Origin: Perkinsus marinus ATCC 50983
Taxonomy: Eukaryota; Perkinsozoa; Perkinsida; Perkinsidae
NCBI RefSeq assembly: GCF_000006405.1
Contig: NW_003207820.1
Location: 70,337 to 134,336, forward strand
Length of the DNA: 64,000 bases
Direction of reading: 5' to 3'
Made by a program: the position numbers and the translations under genes. The notes beneath the pieces are model-generated. The model was not told the origin of the DNA. It did not search any database and saw nothing but the letters and a program-made list of their open reading frames with translations. Shown piece after piece: positions 10,074 through 20,408 of the stretch. How positions within the stretch are numbered: position 1 is the stretch's first letter; the number at the start of each line of letters is the position of its first letter.

Positions 10074-10408
10074 CTTAGAAGAGGTCGACGAAGGTGAAAC
10101 AGGGAGTGATGTAGACTCATTAGGGCCGTCGTGGGAGTCGCCTACTGGCTCGCACGGCCGCGGAAGTTTTTTGACTTCGTGTTGGAGTCAGCATCGAACT
10201 GTTTGACCCGCGAATAGAGCTTACGATCAGTGAAGCTGTCCGTAGCAGCCGCCTCCCCAGCACCTTTGCTATCAAAAGACAGCAGGGCGTAACGCTGGCC
10301 ACGACGGGATGTCATATACTTCACCTCTGAAGCGGAACTCGCCCTGGAGAGTTCGCTGGAGCCTTTTCAAGCTTCTCAACCCCAGGCCCTGTGATGAAGA
10401 GGACATAA

Positions 10409-10555
10409 GGCGAGTGGTATGAAGGTCAGGTGGTTGATCAGTCGGGCTTGATGGAGGTTCTGGTGCGTTGGTCTAATGGTGACCCAGAAGAATGGCTCGA
10501 CCTTGAAACTGAGAACTGGTCCCCCTTGTTCGATGACGGTGACATCTCACCGTAG
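10409..10555 (+). pseudogene. C-terminal tail of a retroelement polyprotein, opposite strand
   Basis: 48 codons in the plus strand end at TAG 10553-10555. The residues GEWYEGQVV and VLVRWSNGDPEEWLDLE have the V-x-V-x-W..G..EEW pattern of chromo/tudor-like modules at the ends of retroelement integrases. An in-frame TAA directly precedes the stretch, which I take as the junction with the inverted part. It is followed at once by a G-rich polypurine tract and the LTR, as expected for the 3' end of an element in plus orientation. Confidence 0.6.
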
Positions 10556-10562
10556 GGGGGCG

Positions 10563-10755
10563 TGTTGTGTATGATGACATTGTATACGACGATTGATGTA
10601 TTGCTCGCATTTTATATATTTGAGCCATCATCGCTCGCCAAGATACCCGCATGAGTATCCGAAACCGTCGACCCTAATGGTCGATTCGGTTGTAATAATT
10701 AGACTCCTTCAATCCGGTCCTCTCTGAGGTTGCGTTGTCAACTACGGATCTAACA
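10563..10755 (+). repeat. 193-bp LTR (single copy)
   Basis: Starts TGTTGTGTATG, ends GATCTAACA (TG...CA), is preceded by GTAGGGGGGCG (polypurine tract) and contains TTTTATATATTTG as a TATA-like element at about 10610-10622. No second copy exists in the window. The right edge abuts the kinesin duplication exactly. The plus orientation rests on the purine tract. A minus orientation as a 5' LTR is less likely, because no tRNA-type primer site beginning TGG follows it. Confidence 0.65.
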
Positions 10756-10899
10756 CCCGCTGTACTAACCGCTTCCGAATCTTCTAGCATCCGGCAGATA
10801 ACAGGCCTCAGTCGGGTGAACTCCATTGATTCGTCATCCTCGATTTCATTCAAGGCAACCTAGATGAGTTGAGCCAGGCAAGTCTGGTATGAAGACTGA
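10756..10899 (-). repeat. Right copy of the 144-bp duplication flanking the retroelement
   Basis: Identical to 5946-6089. In kinesin sense: intron (10900-10860, 41 nt, of which 40 nt are duplicated), 90-nt exon 10859-10770 (30 codons, in frame) and 14 nt of the next intron (donor GTTAGT). The donor, exon and upstream acceptor are intact in this copy. Confidence 0.95.
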
Positions 10900-13415
10900 C
10901 CTCCAGCGGTGTGGGGAGCCCCTTCTTGTGAGCTTCTCTTGCTGATGCTTCGTGTAGTTTGGTATGATGCTCTACGGACTCACCATCGGCAGGTGTGACG
11001 ATTCGGAATACTCTCGCATGGCCCACAAGGAGGCGATCGCCTTGATGGAGTTCACACACCGATCCACAGGCTACCCGACGCCCATTCACCAACACCTAAG
11101 ACACCAGTACAGCCTTATTGACATGCTAGTTTGAATACGCCATCCTACTCTCGCTGAGGGCAAGTCGGGCGGGACCGAAGCGGTGAGATGGAGGTCCTCA
11201 GCACTCCCGCCGTCTCTGGGGATGTACTTCCTGTGAATGGTGACCATACTGGGCTCGATTCCAGCGCCTGGAAATGGGGAATTCCCGACCGAGATTGGGA
11301 GGGTCCGTGGACCTCTGAGAGTAATCGTATCCGAATTAGAACTTCCAATAGTGGTGCAGGGATTCGAGAGGAAGTACAGCAACTTTCCACCACTAACGTA
11401 AGCAGCGTCGCCGAGGTCCATCAGGAATGGGTACAGACGTCCAGTGGAAGGCTCGACAGGCTCCTCACCGTCGTTAGGCAAACCCAATCGTCTAAGAAGA
11501 CCTCTCATGAGCCCTGGAAGATTTACTCAGTCTCACTTGAGTAGGCCAATACGTAGGTCACTATGAACACTGGCCTCTTTAATGGCATCACTCCACTCTT
11601 GGCGGTACTTGTCACGGACTGTGCTCACTGCACGGATGCTCCTTTCTACTTCCTGAAGCCCGACTGAGTGAGTAGGCAGATGCGAGTGACTGTGGACCTT
11701 GATGCACAGACCAGCAGCTGGATGGTCATCCTTGAGGCACGCCAGTTGACTTTTGAGGTCAGCTACTTCTTCCTAGAGGCAGCGTCAGCTCACATTAAAG
11801 TTCCTATGCAGTCTACCGCGAGCTTGATAAGGCATTCGTTACGGTTTCCCTTCGTCACTGGAGTGCACTTGCACTTGATGCCCTTCACTGTAGACGCGAA
11901 TCTGCCATCACCGTCGATATCGGCCACTCGAGATGAGCCCATGGGCCTCACCTCAGAGTAGAGACCGTACTGTGATAGGCTACGGCGGCTGGAGATATCG
12001 TGGCGAGCATATGGGTTTTACAGTTGCCCATAAGGCAGTCTAATGAGAGGACTATGGCACTCACGGGGGGCCATGGATCACACCCGAGAGTAGAAGGGTG
12101 AGCTTGCTGTTCCTGAAGGGCACCGGCTGGCTGGTGTGGTGATGATTTGTTGAGAGCGAATGGATGCAGTTAGCTAACTCGAACAGGGACTTGTTCACGA
12201 AGGATAGCTCCTTTAGCCTGCGGCCGGAGTGTGAGCTCGTCAACTAGACAAGAGTGCTCACTTGTGGACGCCAATCTCGCTATGTTTTGAATCTTCCAGC
12301 CCGGCCAAGTCTACGAAGAGGGCTGTGGTCATTCTCCCCTCAATTTCGAACCGCAATCGTAATATAGTGTGTGATCTGAAGAGGGGAGTTCTCGTGCTCA
12401 TCTTCAAGGACGTACCGGGATCCATGGGAATTGAGGTTGGTATTGGAGGCTGAGCGCATCTTATGACCGAACTTAAGGAGGTCCATGGCGCTCTGAGGAC
12501 TGTTGCAGGCATTCTCGGTCAAGTTCTCTATATAGACCTGAAGACCTCCAAGAGGTCCACAGCTACCAAGACGTCCACCCTACGCCGATCTTGGGATGGT
12601 GATGTACCAATAGTTCTTCATGTTGTTCTCTGAGAGGCAATGAAGAGGAAGATTCACTCTAGATGAACCCGAATTCTCGGTATGGGTGCTTACGATGGTC
12701 GAAGCAGATCATGGAGCCTGTCGTTGTATAGCTCGTAATAAGACAAGTGTAATTCATCAGAATGCTCGAAGACGTCCCTTAGGAAGCGCGGCACGATGCC
12801 TTCCTCCTCACGATTTCCCAGTGCACTGTGGGGAACTCCTGATTTGGCCATCTCTGAATATCCTTACCCGTGTAAAGTGTATGTCTTTCCCGTACCGACA
12901 ACCCCGTAGGCCAGCAAGCACGTGTTGAACCCCTGCACGGAGAATGGTCACGCTCATCGAAGTGGTTCCAATACGGTACCTCACAGGCTCGGTCTACGAG
13001 CTGTCTTCCTAGCGCTTGATAGACGTCTTCCTGTGTAGCGCGTCTGCTAGAGCTAAGGCCAGCATAAAGAATTAACCCGCACGAACCAAATGATCGCGTC
13101 CGATAGCCGTATGGTGCGAAATCATGCTCTAGCCCTGAAGAGGTCACAGGTCTACCTATTGCTCGAGTCGAGCACGGCATCATAGGAGTATACTCGTTGA
13201 GAGTTGATGCTCAGAGGGTCTGTCACACGAACGCTAGGGTCTCTGGAGGAGGCCTGACGACGGTAGCAATGGTCATCCTTGAAGATTCTGGATCGGGGAG
13301 GCGCGTGGAGCACCTGTATGCAGGTCTTCTCCTTCAAGTGATGTATAGCTGCCTGTCTCTCTTCCGAACCACTGATGGGTCGAATCCTGACGCCTACGAC
13401 AATGTTCTCACGCAT
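10770..13415 (-). CDS. Kinesin-3 (KIF1/Unc104-like): motor domain, neck, FHA
   Basis: Begins at ATG 13415 with MRENIVVGVRIRP. Exons join through introns of 37-50 nt plus one of ~112 nt. Motor motifs in order: YSYDAVLD, ATQEDVYQALG, GFNTCLLAYG followed by the P-loop GVVGTGKTYT, LSYYELYNDRLHDL, switch I region SNTNLNSHGSRSH, switch II VDLAGLEDSK, LSFVNKSLFELANCI, PFRNSKLTLLLS and the neck TLRFASTVKGIKCK. A coiled segment (LAEEVADLKSQL) follows. The FHA domain has YPFLMDLGDAAYVSGGKLLY, TTIGSSNSDTITLRG, LVNGRRVACGSV and GDRLLVGHARVFRI. FHA after the motor defines kinesin-3, which moves vesicles or ciliary cargo toward microtubule plus ends. Two residues of the usual P-loop context are altered (VV for QT). 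It is divergent from the IPI1-like gene 283 bp away. Confidence 0.85.
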
Positions 13416-13698
13416 CAACCAAACATGGGGCTTCAGGGCGACAATATCAGGTCTAACACCGTCGAACAGATTGCATGTCCCTGGTTCGATCCCGGCATCT
13501 GACGTTTTTCCGACATAGTCGTCACGGCAGAAAAAAACTTGTCGGGAAGGCAATCATTATCATGCTTTCTATTATTTTTGCAAACTACGAATCAACATAA
13601 CATGGTCATGAATTTCGTCTCTCGAATAGCCCATGCTGATGTAGGTTATCAGTCGCGCTTGCAACATCTCAGGGATATCGTTTCCTTCCCCTTTGAGT
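13416..13698. promoter_or_regulatory. Shared upstream region of two divergent genes
   Basis: 283 bp separate the kinesin-3 start (minus) from the IPI1-like start (plus), so both promoters must overlap here. There is no clear TATA box. A GGTTCGATCCC string at 13481-13491 followed by a T run resembles the 3' half of a tRNA, but the rest of the cloverleaf cannot be built. Confidence 0.5.
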
Positions 13699-16527
13699 AT
13701 GGTTCGCAACACTGCAAAGAAAAGCGGAGGCTTCCTCTCGAACAAGTCAAGTAAGTCCACTGTTAAAAAGGATTTTGAGAAGAAGAAGCTTAAAGTTGGT
13801 AAAGGAAAGGTCGTCCCGAGGAATCAGGTAGTATCCTTATGGTCAGGCAGAGGTGCCATGCACACCCGAGATGATGCGCTACGTTCTCCTCCACCTTGCG
13901 AGGTATTTCTTTTCAGACCAACGTTGACCAATTTCGAGCTAAGCGGGTGATCCTTGCGCGACAAAGCATCTTAGAGGACAAGTCCGGAGCCTCAGCCAAG
14001 CTCAGGTCGTCGTATCGGATTTATTCACTTCGTCTCATCGTACGCTCTCAGGGCTATACTTTCACAAGTGCGGCATTACAACGTGTTCAAGAGGAGAGAT
14101 GCCCTCGTCGCTCTCAAGAACTTCTGTTTCGCTGAAGGTACTCCTCAAGATTCAAATTCTGATAGAAATCTCGTCTGAACTCAGACTATAAAGAAGGAGA
14201 GAGTCACGACCATCGGCTCACCTCAGTCATCGAGGCTGCTGCTAAAGTTTTCGACACAGTAGCGCCGTGCATGTGTAGGGTACCCTCTTGAGTACGCCAC
14301 ATTGGATGTGCGCTGTAGGTGATGCTGACGGTGATGTCCGAAGGCTCGCCTCGGAGTTCCTCACCTCCCTTTTCTCCGCCTTACCTTATCAAGACATACG
14401 ACCATTTGCGCGTCTGCTCTGTGCCCAAATCAGAGCTGGTATCACCCACGTGGATTCTGAGGTATTGTGAAGAGGGATAGGGCTAGCTTAATGAGGAAAC
14501 CTCAGATTCGTGCGGATGCGTCCGCCTTCCTGGCCTGGATACTTTCACAGAGTGATAATGCATCTAAGGACGTCTTAATGCCTCCTGTAGAAGCCTCGAA
14601 ACTCGCCAGTGTAGTGCACGGGGACGATAGGGTTGTGGGATGGTTCGATTACAGGCGTTCCTCTCAAGTCAGAAGGTGACGGTCCATAACCTAGAGAGTG
14701 TAGCCCTGCTCTTGATGCGTGCAGCGGATGGCTCGGCATCATCATCGGATGCTGGTACTGCATGGGCGATGGGGGCTCCATTAATCCCCATTCTGAAGGA
14801 GACCGGCTGGCTTCAGTATGGGTTGGATCATCTCGTTTGAGGTCTCTAGTTGTGCCGCGCCGATGAAGTTAATTGAGCATTCGAACCTAATCAAAGAGTT
14901 TTTTCTTCTTAGGAAGTGGCTGTGGGCGAGCTCCCTTCACTCTAGCAGGGTACTTCGGTGCCACGTCCGAAGGGCATCATAACACTCATAGTAGTGTGCT
15001 GTCCCCTGATGTGGCTGGCAAGCTGTCTAAACAACTGCTCAATCTATGGCTCGATACCAGCAATGCTGGTCTTGCTCGCTCACCTATCGAGCTGGCCCGG
15101 AGGCGCCTCTTTATTGTGCAGGTTAGGAGGTACTCATGTCGGCTCTTCTGGTGATGTGTTCACCTTCAGAGCACGAACGCTGCCTTGACCATAGGCTGGC
15201 TCTCGTTACCCCAGTGTGGCCCTCTTGTAGAGGCTATCCTTAAGGAGTTCCCTTGCCGGGTTCCTCCAACCTCGTCTGATCGAGGTCTCTATGAAGTTAT
15301 GGATGAGCTGAACTATGCCAAGGGGCAGCTCCTCGAGAGTAGGTGAACGCATGCGCACATCCTCTCCATGGTGGTGTGCAGGTAAGGAGGAGCTCTCGCC
15401 CAAGGAGCAGAAGCTGGTCGTCACCTTCCTAGTCAGTCAGGCAGAGAGGATTGCCTCTTCTAATGCAGCTAAGAAGAGTTCCGATATACGGGAGGTAGCC
15501 TCGTCAGAGCCCCCGTTAGTGTTTGGTTGTCATGGGCGGCCGCAGGTCCCAGCGTTGAGGCCCTGGATGTCTCTGGCAACGAAGGCCCTTCAACCGAGTC
15601 GGAAGGTCGGTCATCTACGTCAGCTCACTCGAGCGAATGCGCTAGTACGACGTGGTCTCTGGCGGCTTGCTGGGCTCGATGTGGAGGAGGAGGAGGATGA
15701 TGATGCGGGATATACCTCGACCGAATCAAAGGAGGGTAGTAGTGGGGGGGGGGAGGGTACGGCCGTGTGCTTCGGTATGATAGAGCTCATCAGATATACC
15801 TGATAGAAGAGCACGGCCGAGGAAGAGGCCAGCGGCCAAGGCAACGGGAGGAGCTTTTGCTGTGTTGGCTGAGGACAGCGACGATGAGTCTATGGAGGAA
15901 ACCGATGATGAAGTTGATAATGATGAAGGGGAAACCTCTGCCGTGGATAAGAAGGGAACTCCACGGAGGAATCCCGGCCAGCTAGCCAAGGTTGTCTCGG
16001 TCATCGACTCGAAGATTCATCCAGTGTCACCAGAGAGTCCTCTTTTCCTCCATATACTACCAACGATAGCAGCAATGTGCTCATCCGCAGTTGAGGAGCC
16101 TCCACTACCTCTACACGACTATCAGTTGAGCTCTATATGCACTCGGGTAGTGTCCGAGTCTATGCGTGCAGCAGTACTACGTCGCCTTCCTCGATTAGCT
16201 TGGCATCTGAGTTGCCATGGCCCTGCTGGTCCGGAGCTTCTCTATGTTCTGTCAGTGATAGGTCAGCTCACTGCTGTTAGTCCCCAACCGAAGGAAGAGT
16301 TCGCCCCTATACAAGCATTGTTGTTGCCGATCTACTGTGGTGTACGGGGTGCTGAGGCGCCTCTTGGCAAGATGGGTTGTGACTCTCAAATGGTCGCCGT
16401 GGCATTACTAAACTGCTACTCGAAATTGCCCAAGACCATGGTTGAATCGTTATCCAAACAAGCGGAGAATGGTCTGGCTGATCAACCTTCTGAGCTGCTG
16501 AAGCTTATGCTGAAGAGTCGTTCGTAG
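13699..16527 (+). CDS. IPI1/TEX10-like pre-60S ribosome biogenesis protein
   Basis: Starts at ATG 13699 (MVRNTAKKSGGF) and reads KKDFEKKKLKVGKGKVVPRN, the typical Ipi1/TEX10 N-terminus. After a ~96-nt intron come NVDQFRAKRVILARQ, then ILSQVRHYNVFKRRDALVAL (human TEX10 has an HYN...K..AL.GLKDLL block here), DADGDVRRLASEFL and LLCAQIRAGITHVDSE, the conserved HEAT-like segment. Introns of 44-46 nt were bridged at several points. The acidic block EDSDDESMEETDDEVDNDEG (15862-15930) precedes a helical C-terminus ending KLMLKSRS with TAG at 16525-16527. Ipi1/TEX10 forms the Rix1 (PELP1-TEX10-WDR18) complex on pre-60S particles in the nucleus. Middle exons (14.9-15.8 kb) are only partly resolved. Confidence 0.75.
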
Positions 16528-18911
16528 CGGCTTACCGTAATATTAACGTCTGGTTTCTATCCTCTTATGGTGTTGTGCTGGCTGAGAGAGGAGTTCGTCA
16601 CTGGACTGACACTATGATAGTTTTTACATTTACTCCGGTTCAGTTACAATGCTGTGATGCACTACGAACTGGTACGATGCTCGTGCGGATCGGATTCCAT
16701 GGAGAATGCTCCTCACGAGCACTTGTCAAGCTCGGCCGATGAAATAGGTGATTAATGGACCACTAGATGATAAATATGTGGTAACATCATGAAACGAACG
16801 TTCACAGGAGAATAGTGATTATTCTTCTGTTAACGTTCGTGTCAATGGTCCGGGGCCCTATTCAAGTGTCCATTTTCCGAGGCTAAGTACTCCGAAAAGC
16901 GTCTTTCCTGAGCTTGGAACAATATTATGTGTTCAAGTGCATCCCTGAGCTGAGAGCTCGGTGAAAATTTAAAAGCTCCGAGTTGCGCATTTCCGAGTAG
17001 TTTCTCCGAGCTGTGCATTCAAGTGCGACGCATTAGGCTAGGTTCCGATCATTATTTCTCCGATACGAAGCGGGTACTGATTCCGGGCCCCAATCTTCCC
17101 GAGCGAACACAACAACGCTCTAAAACTTACAACATCACACCCTATGCGCTACAATAGAACCATTGCAATCAGGAACAACATACACGTAGGATGTCTGACT
17201 CAGAAAGTGAATCAAGTTACACGTGCTTGTGCTGCTCTCGGGAGGGTCCTTCTGGTCCACGCTACAGAACAGCTTGTTGAGATTGGCGACGATATTCTTT
17301 TGTCTTCGTCCGGAAGTGAGCGGAATAGTTGTTATCATCATCATTCCCATATCGTCCAGCATTTTTGAGTAGGAATACGGCATTTCTAATACGTAGTCTT
17401 CGACCGACGCGCAAACTGCGCGGCGCAATAGTCATTTTCTCCGGCCTCGGGGCAATTCCATCGTGGTGCACTTGAACGATTCGAAATGAGAATGGATGTA
17501 CCCGTGAAAACGGCCCAAGCAACTGAGTCCATGGTGCCTCGGAAGATTACCCCTTGGTCTCGGTTCTCGATTCAAGTGTTAGCTTTCCGAGTTCCGAGTT
17601 TAAAAAACTTTCAGACTTGACGAAACGGCCGAGTCTCCACTAAGAAACGCCGGAACAGATTAAAGTGCTCCAATTTCCGAGTATTCATGGTGTTTCGTTG
17701 TCTCGAGCCCCTCGATGAACACATTACTCTTGGGTGTTTTTCCAGACCGAGTTGACATATGTGATACATATTATATACATGCTGAGCACTCCAAGCCGAG
17801 GAAAGGCCTCAGGAACTCGACTCTCCTGAGGGATCACACTTTGATCCATGAACTCTCGGATTTGGGTACCCAAGACTCGGAGGCCCCGAGTCGGAGCCCG
17901 GTAACCGAAGACTCGGCCTCGGAACTCGAAACGCCTTAGCACTCCAACCCGCTCCGGGTCAGGGCAGATCTTCTGTGGTGGTTTGCTTTGCATTGTGGGG
18001 TACACCTGTTGGTTGGTAGAAACTGGTAATGCTGAGGACCGGTTGTGATGAGACTGGACATCGACAGATCTGGTCAGTGAGTATGTTGTCGACGCCAGTG
18101 CATGTACCATGTAGTACACGGTACATGGCATGGACTCTATGCATTCGACATACTATGCACTCTATGCACTCTCAGCCTTTTTCGTCCATGGAACGACAAG
18201 TACATAATTGACTGGCCAATGACTGAACCCAAGGCCTGTCGTACTAGACTCTCTATAAGTTGAAAATGGAAGCCTTGACTGTTGGATGAACCGAAATCGA
18301 CCATAAGGCGCGATGAGAGTATAGAACCTCCGACAGCGTGAAACAAGTCGCGGTATTATTTGTTCGCGAAACCAAACGGAAAGTAATGAGAGATCAGACT
18401 GCCCTATCGTACATGGACGAACGCTATCAAATATCAGCAACCTGTGATTGATAACCACCAATATACCTTTCCTAATCTTGATCAATCATCCCAAGTATGA
18501 ATCATACTGCACGATGATTCTACGAAGGATCCAGGTATGAGCACGCATCTTTCTGATGAAGTTGAAAGGTTGAAAAATTGTCAATAATACGTAAAACCAT
18601 TGGGCTGGTGGCACTTTGATTAAGCTAATGACATCGGTACAAACCAATGACACGAATGAACAATGGTAATATAAAAGCTCCGACACTAAAGAATGACCAG
18701 CCATAATCCGCGTCGACCAGAATGATCAGAAAGTCACACTAGCTCGATAGAAAAACTCCAGCGGAATGATACCGAGCGAGACGGCTGTGACCGATTGTGT
18801 ATTGAATAGCAGAAGATCAGTGATGAGAAAGCGACCTTCACGGCGAACATGACCACGTGACTAATTTGCATCGGATTACTAGCCTAGTAACACTAGGATA
18901 CATATCGCTCC
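16528..18911. repeat. Gene-poor stretch with recurrent TTCAAGTG / TTTCCGAG words
   Basis: No gene is supported. The words TTCAAGTG (near 16862, 16933, 17010, 17572) and TTTCCGAG or CTCCGAG (near 16873, 16975, 16990, 17002, 17586, 17672) recur in variable order. From 17860 to 17935 the strand is dense in CTCGG/CCGAG. This looks like decayed copies of one or more short elements. A 21-bp-arm hairpin lies at 16794-16840. The left and right outer edges show GGGGCCC (16852) and GGGCCCC (17087). Several frames of 60-135 codons exist on both strands, but none has a recognisable domain. Confidence 0.45.
16794..16840. repeat. Imperfect 21-bp inverted repeat, 5-nt loop
   Basis: Arms 16794-16814 and 16820-16840 pair at 19 of 21 positions around loop GTGAT. 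The arm ends are ACGAACGTT and AACGTTCGT. TGGACC (16755) and TGGTCC (16846) extend the symmetry outward, which suggests a small palindromic element. Confidence 0.8.
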
Positions 18912-19569
18912 CTAGATGGATTGCTGTTGGATCGGATGCTGTCGTTCTTTATCCGGGTTCCTGAGGCAGCCCTCCCGACAGTAGGGGCATTGCTTATATG
19001 GATCGTTTTCAAGCCACCTGTTAAAGGTCGAGTAATGAAGGCCGTGTACGCTTTACGAATACTCACATACAGACACAATCTTCATGATACAGATGCCCAC
19101 AACAAAGCTTCCTGACTTTACTACGTGGGGTGTAGGATGATAAACAAATTGAGCAGCATTCCTGGACGGGATACCTGCACAAATCGATAGCGATCATAAG
19201 GCAACTAGGGGCCCCGGTGTGGGAACACCGCACCTAGCCCTATCGTTCACATCCTCTTGAGCCGCCATGATAACTTCGTAGGTCTGAAATTAACACGGAA
19301 CTTAGGAGCAAAATCATACAATGAAGCACTGGGTACGTACAAACCGGATAAGAACTCTTCTCTTCCGAGGACTCACCTGTACTGTGCCATTGAGGGAAAG
19401 ATGCTTCAAGCTGTCGGACTGAGCGGACGACCTGGGACGTACGCACGGCCAGAATGCCTGAGGAAGTGTTCATAATGAGGATCCCACCTCCTGACAGACT
19501 CACTAGCAGCGCGTGGAGTAACAAAAAGCCTATGACAATACTGAGGGGAACCCATAGCAGAAGGGACAT
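18912..19569 (-). CDS. Membrane-anchored RING-H2 ubiquitin E3 ligase
   Basis: Starts at ATG 19569 with a hydrophobic N-terminus (MSLLLWVPLSIVIGFLLLHA), which is a signal anchor. Downstream exons carry a complete C3H2C3 RING-H2: CCSICLSSY, then KLCCGHLYHEDCV, then CMWLENDPYKQCPYCRE. The ring is split by a 49-nt GT-AG intron after the codon for Cys of VCM, and it only reads correctly once spliced. The stop is TAG 18914-18912. The order TM-RING-H2 is that of ATL/RNF-type ligases that ubiquitinate membrane or secretory-pathway proteins. The region between the TM exon and the ring (19.26-19.45 kb) contains further short introns that I could not fully assign. A hairpin (CGGTGT-GGGA-ACACCG) lies in it near 19212-19227. 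Confidence 0.7.
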
Positions 19570-20373
19570 TCTTAAATCGATATGGGGTCGCTTGCCGATC
19601 GAACAGCTGCATTCATCACAGCATTGAACCTCATTCGATCCTCAAAGCCATCAGGTGCGCTTGTGGAGTTATATTGTGATATACCCACTGTGGGGACTAC
19701 CAACAAAACACAGCACAAGACCGGCTTGAACGCAAACGCGCAGCACGGTACACGTGAACCACGTGGTAAGTCGACTCCGTTCGACCATCATCCGCTACCT
19801 TCTGTTGTTGTCCGCCTGTGCGGAATAGACAGTATAGGGCAGACGCGAGAGCCTTAACCGTAGCTTATGTGTGCATGCGTCAAACGATCGATTGCATTTA
19901 GAGTATTTCGTGGGATTCTTCTGAGGATTACTGTTGGCATCCCTGCCAACCTTGTCGACCGCAACTAAGTATTACCTTAAACTCGTATCTACCTTTGGGA
20001 TTGTGTTGCCAGGGTCACTAGCATCGACTACTTATAGCATCAATCGACGACCCGATCACGACTTCGAGTAGATCCGTCCACACCCTCCTGATGTGGGCTA
20101 GGGACGTCACGTCGCTGACGTGCCAGATTCGGAATATCTAGGAATCAAAGATCAACATACTGTAGGTGTTCGCGTTTAGGCGTCACGTAAGATCTACCGT
20201 CTGCACTGCTGAAGCTCGCGCTGGAAATGACTGATCGCATCATGAACGTATGTTCGCTTTCCTTTGCTGTTGTACAGCTGTGAGACCAACAGACTCTCCA
20301 TGAAATATACCAAACAGATAGAGGCCCCCGGACAAGTTCAGCTGGTTGGCATCGAACAAGAATCATACTTAGT
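19570..20373. other. Intergenic, nothing recognised
   Basis: Between the RING-H2 gene and the hAT transposase. A 91-codon plus frame at 19582-19857 has no recognisable motif and no family support, so it is not called. Confidence 0.4.
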
Positions 20374-20400
20374 GACACGCCAGGGCTACCCTGGCGTGTC
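20374..20400. repeat. Perfect 12-bp inverted repeat just 5' of the hAT transposase
   Basis: GACACGCCAGGG, a 3-nt CTA loop, then CCCTGGCGTGTC. It ends 8 bp before the transposase ATG at 20409. It could be a leader hairpin, a transposase binding site or a terminator for upstream transcription. Confidence 0.9.
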
Positions 20401-20408
20401 CTTCTCTA

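Larger units (their letters stand above)
6090..10755. mobile_element. Rearranged LTR-type retroelement inside a kinesin-3 intron
   Basis: This is the segment bounded by the two 144-bp kinesin repeats. From left to right it holds an inverted (minus-strand) portion running from near the gag start (about 10406) to the end of the integrase (6090). A short plus-strand portion follows: a 48-codon C-terminal coding tail (10409-10555), a purine tract (10552-10562) and a 193-bp TG...CA block (10563-10755) that looks like a 3' LTR. Only one LTR is present. This order, an inverted 5' part joined to a sense 3' part between long duplications, is that of twin-primed L1 insertions. The insertion lies 14 nt inside a 47-nt kinesin intron. 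Perfect identity of the flanks implies a recent event. Confidence 0.8.

Noticed and set aside
13440-13510. tRNA-like 3' half (GGTTCGATCCC followed by a T run)
   Set aside because: No matching 5' acceptor arm, D-arm or anticodon stem can be folded upstream.
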